60,634 nucleotides of DNA from Anaeromyces robustus (taxonomy: Eukaryota; Neocallimastigomycota; Neocallimastigomycetes; Neocallimastigales; Neocallimastigaceae), in the NCBI GenBank assembly GCA_002104895.1, contig MCFG01000401.1, positions 1-60,634 of the forward strand. Direction: 5' to 3'. How positions within the stretch are numbered: the stretch's first letter is position 1; every line of letters begins with the position of its first letter. A model generated the notes under the pieces. The model was not told where the DNA came from, did no database searches, and saw only the letters and a program-made list of their open reading frames with translations. Made by a program: the position numbers and the translations under genes. This document shows positions 47,049 through 58,269 of this stretch, piece by piece.

Positions 47049-48590
47049 ATGAGCAAAGAAGTTATAGCTGAACTTCTTGAAGTTTTCGAAAAATTGGAAA
47101 ACCTGAAATTTAACATGGACGAAATTGAAAGAATAAGAATTATTTACGTTGGCTCTTCCTAAATCAATTCAAAACTTAGTTTGTCCAACAGAAGAAATCA
47201 CACTCGTAAAATTTCTTGAGAAAACTCAATACATTATTAATTTCCTTTCCAAATCTACGCTTTTAATACAGCTAACGGGAATTAAAAACGAATCTCCCAA
47301 AAATAAGGAAGATTATATGGACATCGACAATATTGACACGGTAGAGAAAGATATCTCATACTTCTCCAACTCTAAATACTGCTTTATCTGCAAAATTCCA
47401 GGTCACTTTACTGATGAATGTATCCATAATAATCTTAATAGTAGAAAAAACAAAGATAATAACAAAAAATAAAGACAATAGCAAAAACAAACAGAAGTTA
47501 AACGGCAAAAGGAGAAGACCAAAAGCCTCTAGGAAGAAGTATATAAACCAAATAATTGCACCTACACAAACCTTAGATAATCTTAAAACACAATTATATA
47601 TTTCTAAAGAAGAATACCTACGCTTAGAAGAAAACTTGGTTCCGATAGGTTATTATTCCCGTAAATTAAACAAGACAGAACAAAAATATTCCACTTTTGA
47701 CAGAGAACTATTAGCTTTGTCTGAATCTTTAAAACATTTCGAACTGCTTATTAAACAAGGACAAAGAATATTTACCGCTACAGACCACAAGAATCTGATA
47801 ATATATGTAAATAAAGGTTCAAAGGTAGAAACAAATCGAAAACTTAGACTTAAAGAAAACATCTTAAATTTTAATATAATCCCATTTTATATTAAAGGAA
47901 AGGATAATAGAATAGCAGACTTTCTGTCAAGACAAATAGAAACTACTGAGATAAATCATATCGAAATCGTCAATATGACCGATAGGACAGAACTAAATCG
48001 TTATCAAAATACTTATGAATTTTTAAAAGAAAATAATAGTAATCATTTAATTAAAATTATTAGGTTATTATTAAAAGAAAACGAACATAAAGAATTAATT
48101 ATATCCCTAGTTGAAGAACAAGAAAAGAAAATCTTAATGCTAACCGAAGAGTTAGTTAACTTTCAAATAGAGAATCGACAATTGAATGAACAATTAAAAG
48201 AGGAAAGAAAAGAAAGGATGAAAGAGTTGAATAACTATTTGAAAAAATTACCAAAAGTTCCTTTAGATAGACTTAGGAAATATGGAAGAAAAGTTAATAC
48301 AAATAGACAAATACGAATCACAAATTAAATCACTCGAAAACAAAATTGAAAAAATTAACGATAGAATTCGTCACGTTCGCATGGAAATGAATAAGAAAAA
48401 ACTTTACATCGATAATGATTTGAGAAATACAGAAAAAGAAATTAAAAAAATTAAAAGAACTTTTTCGGATAATTTTACCGAAAAAGAGAAAAAGATCCCA
48501 AATTGGAAATAAATCGGATGAAGATTCCAATAATGAACCAATAATGGAGCCCGGAACTATTTCTAGAATTCTAATTGAAGATAATAATTA
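47049..48590 (+). pseudogene. Ty3-like element interior: gag fragment and zinc knuckle joined to RNase H and coiled coil, no protease, RT or integrase
   Basis: ATG at 47049 opens a short gag start (MSKEVIAELLEVFEKL), which stops after 37 codons. A second frame (47149-47472) encodes 107 residues with a CCHC knuckle (CFICKIPGHFTDEC). It is lost in an A6 run near 47467, where removing one A restores the join. The next frame (to 48328) goes after only about 40 residues to an RNase H domain: YYSRKLNKTEQKYSTFDREL, TATDHKNL and KGKDNRIADFLSR. Protease and RT are absent. After RNase H comes a charged coiled coil of more than 100 residues, which continues in another frame to 48512 (SLENKIEKINDRI...), where integrase would be expected. 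At least three frame breaks make it non-functional. Confidence 0.8.
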
Positions 48591-48725
48591 AATAAAAAAA
48601 AAATATATAAATAACAGTAAAAGTACGAATTTTTAGAATTCAGATTTTTACTTTTTTCATTTTTCTATTACAATTCTTATTAATATTTAACATTATAATA
48701 ACCACAATAATATTAAAACTAAAAT

Positions 48726-49875
48726 TGTAACGAATCTCACAATTAGTAAAATAGTAACCATGGTCTAGTGGTTAGTAACTATGACCATCTGGGCGAACAC
48801 TCTGGGTTCGACTCACACCTTGTTCCAAATTTTATAAAAATTTTATTTTAAATTTATTTATTATAAATTTCTGTATTTTATTCTGTATTTGTTTCTGTAT
48901 TTTATTTCTGTATTTCTTTATAGAATTAAATGGAATAAAATTAGAAACTTTAAGAAAAAATTATATAATATTTCTTTATTTTTCTATGAGATTCATTTTA
49001 TAACAAAATATCTTAGTTTCTAGCAATTTTTATTATTTTTTATGAACTTTTATTTTTAAAACTATTTTTCCGCAAAAAGTATAAATAGGTGTAAAATCTT
49101 TAGTTAAAATATTTTTCTTTGTGCTTTTATTCTTTTAATAACTTTCATATATATTAGTAATTGTAACAACGCTAACGACTTAGGTTAACACAATACTAAT
49201 TATACTTTTTATGTTATAAGATTAATGAGTTTTAATAACAATTTTATTTATTATTAATATTTATTTTAATCTTAATACTAATTCTAGAGATTAATTTTAC
49301 ATGAAATTACAAGAATATATATTTATAAGTTAGAAATATACATAAACAATACTTTATGAGTGAAATTCACTCATAACGATTGGTTGATTTCATGGTTTGT
49401 GAAGAAAAAGAGTGGAAGAGTTATGGATCAAAATATAACTAATAAATAGTTATATTTTGATCCATAACTGAGGGTGATACCCGGAGTCGAACTCATGACA
49501 AGTAGGTCAGAGTCCAACAACCTGACGACTACGTCAGTCGGGGAACCCCCGGTAGGAATAACTCTTTCAATGTATTTAGCTAATAGTAATACATTGTTAC
49601 AGTAATAATTAATTCATAAGTAGTTCGAAATACTACAAAGATTAGTTATTATTAATTTTTAATAATTAATAAAACTATATTCTAATAAAACAAATTTTAA
49701 ATAAAAAATAAATTAAAATTATACTAATATATATCGACGCCGACCTTCCGGGTTAACAAAGGAAAGGTGTTCCGATATTACAAAGTATAATTAACTTTCT
49801 TTTATTTTATTTTCTTTTCGTGTACGTTTTCAATACTGGTGTCAATTGTAATATTGGAACTACCGTTCCGTTACA
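48726..49875 (+). repeat. Second solo LTR of the tRNA-like family, interrupted by a nested LTR
   Basis: Same family as 46271-46985, TGTAACG...CGTTACA, with its own target duplication AAAAT (48721-48725 and 49876-49880). A box at 48761-48771 and B box at 48805-48815 are identical to those in the first copy. A 440-bp insert at 49162-49601 splits it. Without the insert the length is about 705 bp, in line with the first copy. Confidence 0.85.
49162..49601 (-). repeat. Nested solo LTR with a tRNA-Gln-like segment and a 23-bp perfect hairpin
   Basis: Runs TGTAACAA...TTGTTACA with target duplication GTAAT (49157-49161 and 49602-49606). On the minus strand near its 5' end it has a tRNA-like segment: A-box-like TGACGTAGTCG (49526-49536), the 11-mer TTGGACTCTGA that is also the anticodon arm of tRNA-Gln at 13481-13551, and B box AGTTCGACTCC (49483-49493). 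Next to it, 49419-49441 and 49447-49469 form a perfect 23-bp inverted repeat with a 5-nt loop. It is a second LTR family that has taken a tRNA-like promoter, here in the opposite orientation to its host LTR. Confidence 0.8.
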
Positions 49876-50371
49876 AAAATAAATAAATAAGTAAGAAATT
49901 TAGTTATAGTTATTAATAATTATTATATAGTTAGCCAATTCATGTAATAAAAATATTTTATGTATTAAAATAATTCTTTGTAAAAACTTGATCAATTTTT
50001 ACTAATAAAAGAAATTAATAAATAAAAATTTTTATAAACAATAATTAGTAATATTAATTTGAAGAGTTCTTGAATAAATTGTAGTGTTACACAACAAATT
50101 TAAATAAATAGTTACTGTTGGATTGAACATTACGCTCTTTATTATCATTCTAAAGAGATTTAAAGAGGATTATAAAAAAGTAAAAATCTTTTGTCGACAA
50201 AAATCTTAATAACGAATAGTACTAAAATCATTTTATAGCGTTTTGAATCGTCGGATTAGTAATCCAAAGATATCAGAAGAACCCTATCAGTTATTTTACC
50301 ATTCAAAACTTAACAACTTTGATATAGACTTCATAAAATATAGCTATAAGGGTAGGATTGTCTTCAAAATA

Positions 50372-52099
50372 ATGCAAAAATCAGATAAGAAGAATCCTTC
50401 GAACGTTCCTAACGAGGATAAAATGGGAACTAGTATGAACAGATCTACCGCTGTCCCTACCGCAACTGGACTAATCACTAAGTCTTCTGAAGAAGCTCCC
50501 CGAAACCAGTTTAATGCAGGTAAAAATACCGAGCAACTACCTACTGAAATGGACGTAGAACAAGAGGTTGCCGAATATTTCGATAGAATGGAAGAAGAAA
50601 TCCCAGATAAATTGACTATCGAAAGTGTTTCTAAAAATGCTATGGGGGGAAGTGCTGAAATAAAAGTTCATAATCCGAACAACCCCGCAGAAGTTTTTGT
50701 AAAAGCCGCTAATAACGCATATCAACTTACTCAAGAGCAACTTAATGCTCATAATAGCAACATAAACGAAATAATTAATAGAATTCAGGAGGATAATAAG
50801 TCCAAAGCTGAACATATGAAACAGATAGAAGACGAATTTAACAAACATACAGCTTCTATAACTGAAAATACCAATTCAATAAATGAAATAAAAGATTTAC
50901 TCAAACAAACTATAAGCAGTATAGCTGAAATTAAACTTATTTTAGAGGCTAAAACTAATAATTCCGATATGCAACTTTTCGCATCTAAAGTAGATGAAAA
51001 GATTGACGGAATCAATAGTAAACATTTAAATACTCAAATTAATTCTATCAAAAACGAATTAGACGCAGTTTGGGAATCCAGAGACGATGATCTGATCCAA
51101 ATAAATAAAACAAATGAATTAGTAACCAAACTACTCAAAGAATTTAGTCAAGTAAATAAACAAATTGATCAATTAAACAATGACATTACGGAATTCCAAA
51201 ATAATAATCAAATCATTACTAAGGAAATCAACGATGAAATTAAAAATAAGGTAAATCAAATAAAAAAAGATGTTAATAATAAGATTAGCCAAGAACAAGT
51301 CAATATATTCAATAACATTAATAACCTAGATAAAAAGAATTCCAAACTTTTTGATCAATTTAACAAATTCAAAGAGCAATTAACTCTCAACATAGAAAAA
51401 CAAATTGAGATTCAAGAAGCAATTAAACAATATGAGTTCGATAAGATAATAGCTTCTCAAGATGATAATAAAGATAATTTTACACAAATAAATCAAAGCA
51501 TTAGTACTTTAACTACAAAATATAATGATTTAGTTATTAAGTATAGTGAAATTTCAAAATCTTGTCAAAACCAAGGTATTAAGAATATCTTTAAGGAAGT
51601 AACTCTTTTAAAAAATAAATTAGATAATATATATAAGAATGATATAAATAAACAGGTTGAATATAAATTCCTAGTCACCTCAAAGCCAAAAACGAAAATT
51701 TTATTTGAGTTCGACTTCGATCCTGCTACCGGAACAACCATTTTTAAACCTAAGAAAAAGGAATACGTTAGAATTATCAACGCCTTAATTAATAAAAAAT
51801 TAATGACAAATAAAGGTAAAGAGAAAATTAACGAAGAAGATATCTCTATTGGAAATTTGTCAGCCTTTGACTCTGAAACATCTTTTATTGGTAACTCTAC
51901 TATAAAACTAAAATTAGATGAGAATGAAGAAAAAATTCATTCACATATTAAATCTAAAACTTCTTCTTTAGAAGAAAAACTAAACCAAAAAATTAAAGAA
52001 TTATCCCATAAAGTCGAAATGTTATCTAAAAACAACGGAGGTGACCGCTTGATTTTATGCTCATTGGGAAGCTCTGCTCGAGAGCAACAACATATCTGA
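50372..52099 (+). CDS. Coiled-coil protein of unknown function, probably a retroelement Gag-like ORF, 3' end replaced by repeat
   Basis: The first ATG in the open frame is at 50372 (575 residues). The frame is open about 43 codons further upstream without an ATG. Residues about 130-440 are a long heptad-rich coiled coil (NEIINRIQEDNKSKAEHMKQIE and similar). A Lys-rich segment with EFDFDPATGTTIF follows, then a second short coiled coil. No Cys/His motif, no enzyme motif, no signal peptide. The last 20 residues are translated from the repeat that starts at about 52049, so the true C terminus has been lost. It lies between retroelement remnants, and a second coiled coil lies in the neighbouring RNase H ORF. 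A Gag or structural protein of a Ty3-like element is the best guess; a host gene is not excluded. Confidence 0.55.
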   Translation: MQKSDKKNPSNVPNEDKMGTSMNRSTAVPTATGLITKSSEEAPRNQFNAGKNTEQLPTEMDVEQEVAEYFDRMEEEIPDKLTIESVSKNAMGGSAEIKVHNPNNPAEVFVKAANNAYQLTQEQLNAHNSNINEIINRIQEDNKSKAEHMKQIEDEFNKHTASITENTNSINEIKDLLKQTISSIAEIKLILEAKTNNSDMQLFASKVDEKIDGINSKHLNTQINSIKNELDAVWESRDDDLIQINKTNELVTKLLKEFSQVNKQIDQLNNDITEFQNNNQIITKEINDEIKNKVNQIKKDVNNKISQEQVNIFNNINNLDKKNSKLFDQFNKFKEQLTLNIEKQIEIQEAIKQYEFDKIIASQDDNKDNFTQINQSISTLTTKYNDLVIKYSEISKSCQNQGIKNIFKEVTLLKNKLDNIYKNDINKQVEYKFLVTSKPKTKILFEFDFDPATGTTIFKPKKKEYVRIINALINKKLMTNKGKEKINEEDISIGNLSAFDSETSFIGNSTIKLKLDENEEKIHSHIKSKTSSLEEKLNQKIKELSHKVEMLSKNNGGDRLILCSLGSSAREQQHI

Positions 52100-52336
52100 A
52101 TTTCAGCCCATTTGGATCACTGGTTGGTGAGATATTGGACTTTAAAGGTTTAAACAATATAAAAATATAATTAAATATTTACAAGGATCCATAAATAAAT
52201 AATTATAAAATTTTATATAGATAAAATCTTTTTATTTCAATAATTATATTATAACTTATAATAATAATAATCATTCAGATATACAGAAAACGCCTTCAAA
52301 TAATTTATAAAATATTAACTAGAATAATAATAATAA
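52049..52336 (+). repeat. Left arm of a large inverted repeat (start of a Ty3-like LTR)
   Basis: TTGATTTTATGCTCATTGGG onward matches, in inverted orientation and with about 85-90% identity by eye, the sequence at 56975-57258. The plus-strand sequence beyond the arm has a TATAAATAGG box (about 52790) and CTTTGTAAGATTATTAA (about 52840), the same start-site wording as in the chromovirus LTR, so the arm is probably the U3 of a related LTR. Confidence 0.7.
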
Positions 52337-53656
52337 TTTATATAATTTATTATAATAATTGTTAATTATTTTATAAAAATTAGAATAGTTGATTATTATA
52401 TTAATTTACAGAATTTCTTAGAATTCTAAAAATCTCAAAAGATTTAAAATTTACTTAAGATCTTAAATAATTAAAATATCTCATTTTATCTATAATTAAT
52501 TATACAGAAAAGATTATAAAAATCCAAAGATAAAAATAATTAATATATAGATAAATAATTAAATAGTTAATTAGATAAGTAATTAGAATAGTTATACATC
52601 TAAATCTTAGATTATAATTCTTATCATTAAATTTATTAATAGTTTATATAGTTTTAAATTAGTTTTGATATAGTTAGATTTTTATCAATATTATTTTATT
52701 CATATATTTTATTTAAAATTATACATGTATAAATATATTAGCAATAGATTATAATAATTAAATGTATTAATGATTAATAGTTTAGAAAAAATATAAATAG
52801 GAATGGAAATTACAATTTCTTATAATCTTTGTAAGATTATTAAATAACTTAAATTAATGACTTAATAATCTAATTATTATTTAAACTTTTCTTAATTAAT
52901 TATTAATAAAAAATATTATTATAAAACTTAATTCTTTTAAAAAGTGTTCTCTTAATTAATTAATTATTTTATTGTGTTATAAAAATTTGCCTATTGAATA
53001 TATATTTGTTTAATTAGTTATTTTGTTATTAATTAAACATCTTGACCTGACCATTATTAAACCAAAACCAACTTCATTTATCATACCCAAAGAAAAGAAA
53101 CCTTGGTAGTTCTAATGGTAGATTCCAAAACCAATTTTCCAAAAGGTAGCTCTTAAGTCGGTAGCTATTGTAATGTATATTCTTTCTTGGGTAAGATAAT
53201 TGTTATTGTAATGTTTAGGTTAATATAGATTACAATAACTGGAAACACAAACACTAAAATAGAAAAAATATCCAAATAAAAATTTGTTTTATTATAATAA
53301 TTTTTTATTAATATTGATATAAAATGAACATATAAACTTTAATTAATATAAAAATTATTACACATAAATTTATTCTTGATTACATTAAAAATCATATATA
53401 GTAATCATAGGATATGAATTATATGTGGCACATTAGTAGTCATGTGTAAACATGATTTACATATATTTAAACATAATTTTATAATTCTATTAATAATTTA
53501 CTTATTTTATAATATTTACTTTTTATTATTTTTTATATTGTTATAATATATTACTGTTTAATAATTATATATAGTTATAATATACTTTTATTATATTATA
53601 TTAAAAATACACTTAAATAGTAAAATTAACAATATATTAAAAACATGTTCTTGAAT
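52337..53656. other. Decayed LTR body and element remnant
   Basis: TATAAATAGG and a likely R region near 52790-52860, then A/T sequence to about 53035. Next a short patch ACTTCATTTATCATACCCAAAG reads TSFIIPKEKKPW, weakly RT-like, before a stop. An 11-bp inverted repeat GTTATTGTAAT/ATTACAATAAC spans 53202-53239. No intact gene. Confidence 0.45.
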
Positions 53657-54555
53657 TTATAATTGAAAAGTGTAATTGTTATAGGGTTTATTGAAATAGA
53701 TAAATAAATTATATGAATTATTTTTCTTCATATTTTCACAAGTCTCTAATATCCATTGGTAGTGGTTTGTGAATTTTTCTATTAGCTGTTCATCTTGGCT
53801 ACCTAAAACATTCGAAGTAGGTAAGGTGGTAGCTAATTCAAATGGTTGTTGGTCACTTCTACCATAGACCAACTCGAAGCTAGAGAATTTGGTGACTGAG
53901 TTTTTAGCCGTTCTAAGAGCCCATAAAGCTAGTGGTAGAGTTTCATCCCGTTCTTTTCTGCTAGTAATCGTAATAGTTTATTTATTTCTCTATTACGATT
54001 TTCAGTCATTCCATTGGTTTCTGGATGGTGAGTGACTGCAAATTTAATATACACATCAAACATATCCAAGAATATTTTCGTAAAGTCTGATGTGAATTGT
54101 ACTCCATTATCAGTCGTAATAGTAGTAGGAGTACCATGTCTTGAGAAAACATCTGTCAAAAATTCTACTGCATCTCTAGAAGTTACTGTGGAAGTAGCTT
54201 TAGCTTCCACCCATTTAGTAAAGTAATCTACAATAACTACTATGTACTGATTACCTCTTTGCGTTACTGGTAGTGGTCCAATAATGTCTAAGCCTAAATG
54301 TGTGAATGGAGCTTCCACCTGAGTGGTATCATAATCATCTGGTGTTGATTTGTTTAATGAATTGTACACAACTGTTCTTGCAGTTTTATCAGTAATTGCA
54401 AGAAGATAATCAATCTTCTCTGATTCTTCAGTTATGTTAAAAGTTTTACACCAATGATCAAAAGAAAATTTCCATTCATCAAAAGTAGTTTTTAAGCTAC
54501 CTAATATTGGAAGTCTATTAAAAGTTATAGATTTTGATTGATTTTCTATGATGGC
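53657..54555 (-). pseudogene. Ty3-like gag fragment fused in frame to integrase core; RT lost; one frameshift
   Basis: Open from codon GCC at 54553-54555, just after a stop. The first 65 residues are gag capsid-like (LPILGSLKTTFDEWKFSFDHWCKTFNI, EKIDYLLAITDKTARTVVYNSL). The frame then runs directly into the integrase catalytic core: LGLDIIGPLP, VIVDYFTKWVEAK, TDNGVQFTS and NGMTENRNREINKLLRLL, so all three acidic residues are present. Near 53945 the frame shifts by one base and continues as DETLPLALWALRTAKNSVTKFSSFELVYGRSDQQPFEL to the end at 53657. Protease, RT, RNase H and the integrase zinc finger are missing, apparently by a deletion that kept the frame. Confidence 0.82.
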
Positions 54556-54620
54556 TTATTTATTTCCAAGAGAAATTTTTTTTTTATTTATTATTATTGT
54601 TATGATTATTTTATTTTATT

Positions 54621-54630
<10 letters not shown>

Positions 54631-54706
<76 letters not shown>

Positions 54707-54770
54707 TTATTTTATTTTATTTTATTTTATTTTATTTTATTTTATTTTATTTAATTTAATTTAATTTTAT
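54631..54770. repeat. (ATT)n and (TTTTA)n microsatellites
   Basis: About 75 bp of pure ATT repeats followed by about 55 bp of TTTTA repeats. They give Tyr and Leu runs in two frames, which are not genes. Confidence 0.95.
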
Positions 54771-54965
54771 TTAATTTTATAGTAATTAATATATTCTAAG
54801 TATTTTTGTATATAATCTAATATATATGACTAATATACTTATCATTTTATTTGTACATAATAATTATAATTAATTCATGTAAGAAATCTTATTTTGAAAT
54901 TTAATTTTATTTAATTTCGTAGTTTTAATTTAAAAAAAAATTTTTTTTTTTTTTTTTTTTATAGA

Positions 54966-55188
54966 ATAATAATTTACTTTCACCGGTCTTTAGAAGATTC
55001 TCCACCAAATTTGATAAGCGTAGATTATTATCTTAATTTAGAATCAAATTCTAAAAGTGATAATAAACTTATCAATCTTAATTTAGAATCAAATTCTAAA
55101 AATGATAATAAACTTATCAATTTTAATTTAGAATCAAATTCTAAAAGTGATAATAAACTTATCAATCTTAAAATGAAGAGTAGATGAT
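54966..55188 (+). other. Possible exon: polypyrimidine acceptor followed by three 45-bp in-frame repeats
   Basis: A T run of about 22 ending ATAG (54965) is a strong 3' splice site. The frame FHRSLEDSPPNLISVDYY follows, then LNLESNSKSDNKLIN three times with single changes (45-bp tandem repeat at 55032-55166), then LKMKSR-stop. The mixed base use of the first 50 bp and the conserved frame across the repeats point to a coding exon or a relic of one. No upstream exon could be identified with confidence. Confidence 0.4.
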
Positions 55189-56755
55189 TTTTAAAGAAAA
55201 AGTTTTATTAGAAACTCTTTTAAATATGTTTTATTAACACAAAATTAAGAACATTTAAACTTATATAAGTTTATATTTTAGTTCTTTTATTCAAGAATAA
55301 TTTTATTAATAAAATATTTTTATAAATTTAAGAAATATTTATTTGAACTTAATAAATTTAATAATTATTATAAGTTTATAAGTTATTGATCAATTAAAGA
55401 AATTTTACATGATTTTATATTTTAATCTTATTTTTTAACTATTTATTTAACTATCTAACTATAATAATTTTTATATTTTTAATGATAATAAAATAAGTAA
55501 TATTTTCATGTTTGATACTATTTAAGTGTTTTATTCTTTTAAACTAATATTATTTTAAATATTTTATTTTAAAAATAACTATATAATTTTAATTTTAAAA
55601 GTGTTTATTTTTATTTTTAAATAATATTTACTAATTTTATTTTTATAATTTTTTTTAATCTACGATATTTAATTTTATTTCTTATATTATTGAATATTGA
55701 TATTTTTAAATTATCATAATTATAAATTAATAATTTCTAGTTAAATTAATTTTTCAATTTCATTCTTTATCAAAAATGAAACATATGTAAAAATTATCTT
55801 TATTTCTTATAATTAAGAAAAGTGATAATATTTATGTTTTATTTGAATAATTGTCTAAATTATTCCTTTTTTACACAAAAATTTGTTTTATTAAAAACAC
55901 AATAAAATTTGTTTTATTATTAAAATGTTTTATTAATTTTATTTATTAAAATAATTTTTAAAAGTTAATTAAAATTAAAAATATAACTATTCTAATGATT
56001 ATTTATTTTAATCTTTGAATATTATTATAATTTTTATTATTTAAAAAATTATTAAACTAAACTATTTTAAAACTAAACTATGTTTTAAATCTTATTATTT
56101 TGAATAATTTTATATTGTAATTAGCAAAGAATTAATTACATGAAATATTTTACAGTTATTTATATTTTTCTTGAAAATTAAACTATTTACAATAAAAGAA
56201 ATAAAAGAATAATTATTTACTATAAAATAATTAATAAATAAACAAATAGAATAAAATAATAAATATAAAATATTAATAAAAGAATTATTTAGAATATAGA
56301 AAATAATTAAAGTATTAATAAAAGAAGTATTTAGAATAATAAAATAAACAAGTTTGTTTATTAATTTTAATAAAATTAATTATTATTATATTATAAAGAA
56401 TAATTAAGAATTATTTTAAAGTCATGTTATATTATTAAAGTGTTTTAATTTATAATTTTATAATAATTATTAATAATAATATTTATTTTATTTAATAAAA
56501 GTATTAAAAACATTGTCTAAAATATTCATTTTGTGTTCTGTTTACTTTTAAAGTGTAATTTATTATTTTTATTAATAATAAAAGTAATTTCTCGAAGTTA
56601 TGAATTTTATTTGATAATATTTATTAATTTAATTTTGATAAATTAAATTTTATTATGTCTTTCTAGAAAACTAAAGTTAATCTGGTTGTAGATTTTTGGT
56701 AAATTGTTTAATTGATCTTTAATAAGTTTTAGGTTATTTTTGATTTAACCTAAAA
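55189..56755. other. AT-rich region without recognisable features
   Basis: Only A/T-rich sequence with low-level similarity to LTR bodies; no ORF, RNA or repeat array seen. Confidence 0.5.
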
Positions 56756-57258
56756 TGTTAAATATCCAAATGGATTAATTTCTAATTTAAATAATTTTAC
56801 TAGACTGAATGACTAATTATATAGTTTTTATAATAGTTTTATAATTAAATAATAATTAAATAGTAATTAAATAATCTTTAAAAATCACAATGTAATTAAC
56901 ACGTCAATTATTTAATAATAATAATAACACTTTTAATATTAACTTTTTAATAATAAATTTTATTTAAAAATATTATTATTATTCTAATTAATATTTTATA
57001 AATTATTTAATGGCGTTTTTCTGTAATATCTGAATTGTTATAATTATTATAAGTTATAATATAATTATTGAATTAAAAGATTTTATCTATGTAAAGTTTT
57101 TAATTTTTTATTTATGGATCCAACTAAATATTTAATTATATTTTTATATTGTTTAAACCTTTAAAGTCCAATATCTCGCCAACCAGTGGTCCAAATGGGC
57201 TGAAATTCAGATATGTTGTAGCTCTTGAGCAGAGCTTCCCAATGAGCATAAAATCAAA
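56756..57258 (-). repeat. Right arm: inverted copy of the Ty3-like LTR
   Basis: In minus sense it begins TTGATTTTATGCTCATTGGG (57258), matches the arm at 52049-52336 through about 56975, and continues to an end CCATTTGGATATTTAACA (56756). A related end, CCAGTTGGAAACTTAACA, closes the copy at 60415, which supports an LTR with a CA terminus. Confidence 0.65.
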
Positions 57259-58269
57259 GCGAAGCGGAGGAAATCTTCAATATTTGGTGAGTTATCGTTA
57301 TTTTTCTTCTGATTATTTTAACTAGAATCTGAAGGGTTAAATTAAGTTGATTAATATTTATTTAATTTGTCCAAACCCTTTACAATATCAATTTAAATAC
57401 TTTTTAATATCTATTTATTTTGTTGAAAATCAAATTTTAAGTGATTTAGTCAATAACGAAATTTAATTGCAATTGATCTATTAGTGAATTTCAATTTTAA
57501 ATCCACTAATATTCGCGACATAAAAATCAATCATTATAATGAATTATTATTTATTAATTTAATTATTTATAAAAATGATACAGCTTTTTCAAATAGTATC
57601 AATTTTTATTTATTTAGGGAAACTACAAGTTGGTAAATATAAAACAATATATTCTAGTATAAAGATTTATAAAAATATACTTAAACACGTTATTATTTTA
57701 TAAACAATAACTAAAATGAATTTATGTTTTAAAGTCGTAATGTTTATTTATTTTATTTAATTATTAGTCTTTCTACACTAATAATAATTATCTTTTACAA
57801 TGTTTGTATTCTTATAATAAGTTTAATATTAAGTTCTAATTATTATTATTATTACTATTATTATTAAGGTAATTCTCTAAGATAAATATTATTTTCTTAA
57901 TATATTCCTAATATTTATCTTAATTACCTTAGTAATATATTTAAAATTTTATATAATTATTCACTATTTGATAACTATTTAAATATTTATTTCTCTAAGT
58001 TTTCTAATTATTTCTCTCTCTATTTTTAATTTTATTTATTAAAATTTATTATTTTATAGTCTTATTCTATATTATTTTCCTTGAATACTATTGATAGATT
58101 GATTATAATAATTAATTATATGTGTATAATACAATTTTTACATTATTAATATTGTAAATTTATATTTATTTACATCGTTATATAATTATTATAATCTACT
58201 TTAAAGTTATATATCTATGAGGTTCGTATCAAAACGCCCCCTCTTAGCTTAGACTTCGTCCCTTGAAGT
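57259..58269. other. AT-rich spacer with a hairpin
   Basis: No gene seen. An imperfect inverted repeat of about 25 bp (AAGGTAATTCTCTAAGATAAATATTA with its partner) spans about 57865-57931. Confidence 0.45.

Noticed and set aside
46271-49875. 46271-46985 and 48726-49875 as the 5' and 3' LTRs of one element
   Set aside because: Each is flanked by its own different 5-bp duplication (ATTAT and AAAAT), and no polypurine tract precedes the second, so they are separate solo LTR insertions.
54538-54759. Leu-rich and Tyr-rich ORFs
   Set aside because: Translation of (ATT)n and (TTTTA)n microsatellites.
55032-55166. Three regular 45-bp repeats, considered as a CRISPR-like array
   Set aside because: Direct tandem repeats without spacers in a eukaryotic context; the unit is a multiple of three and keeps a frame open.
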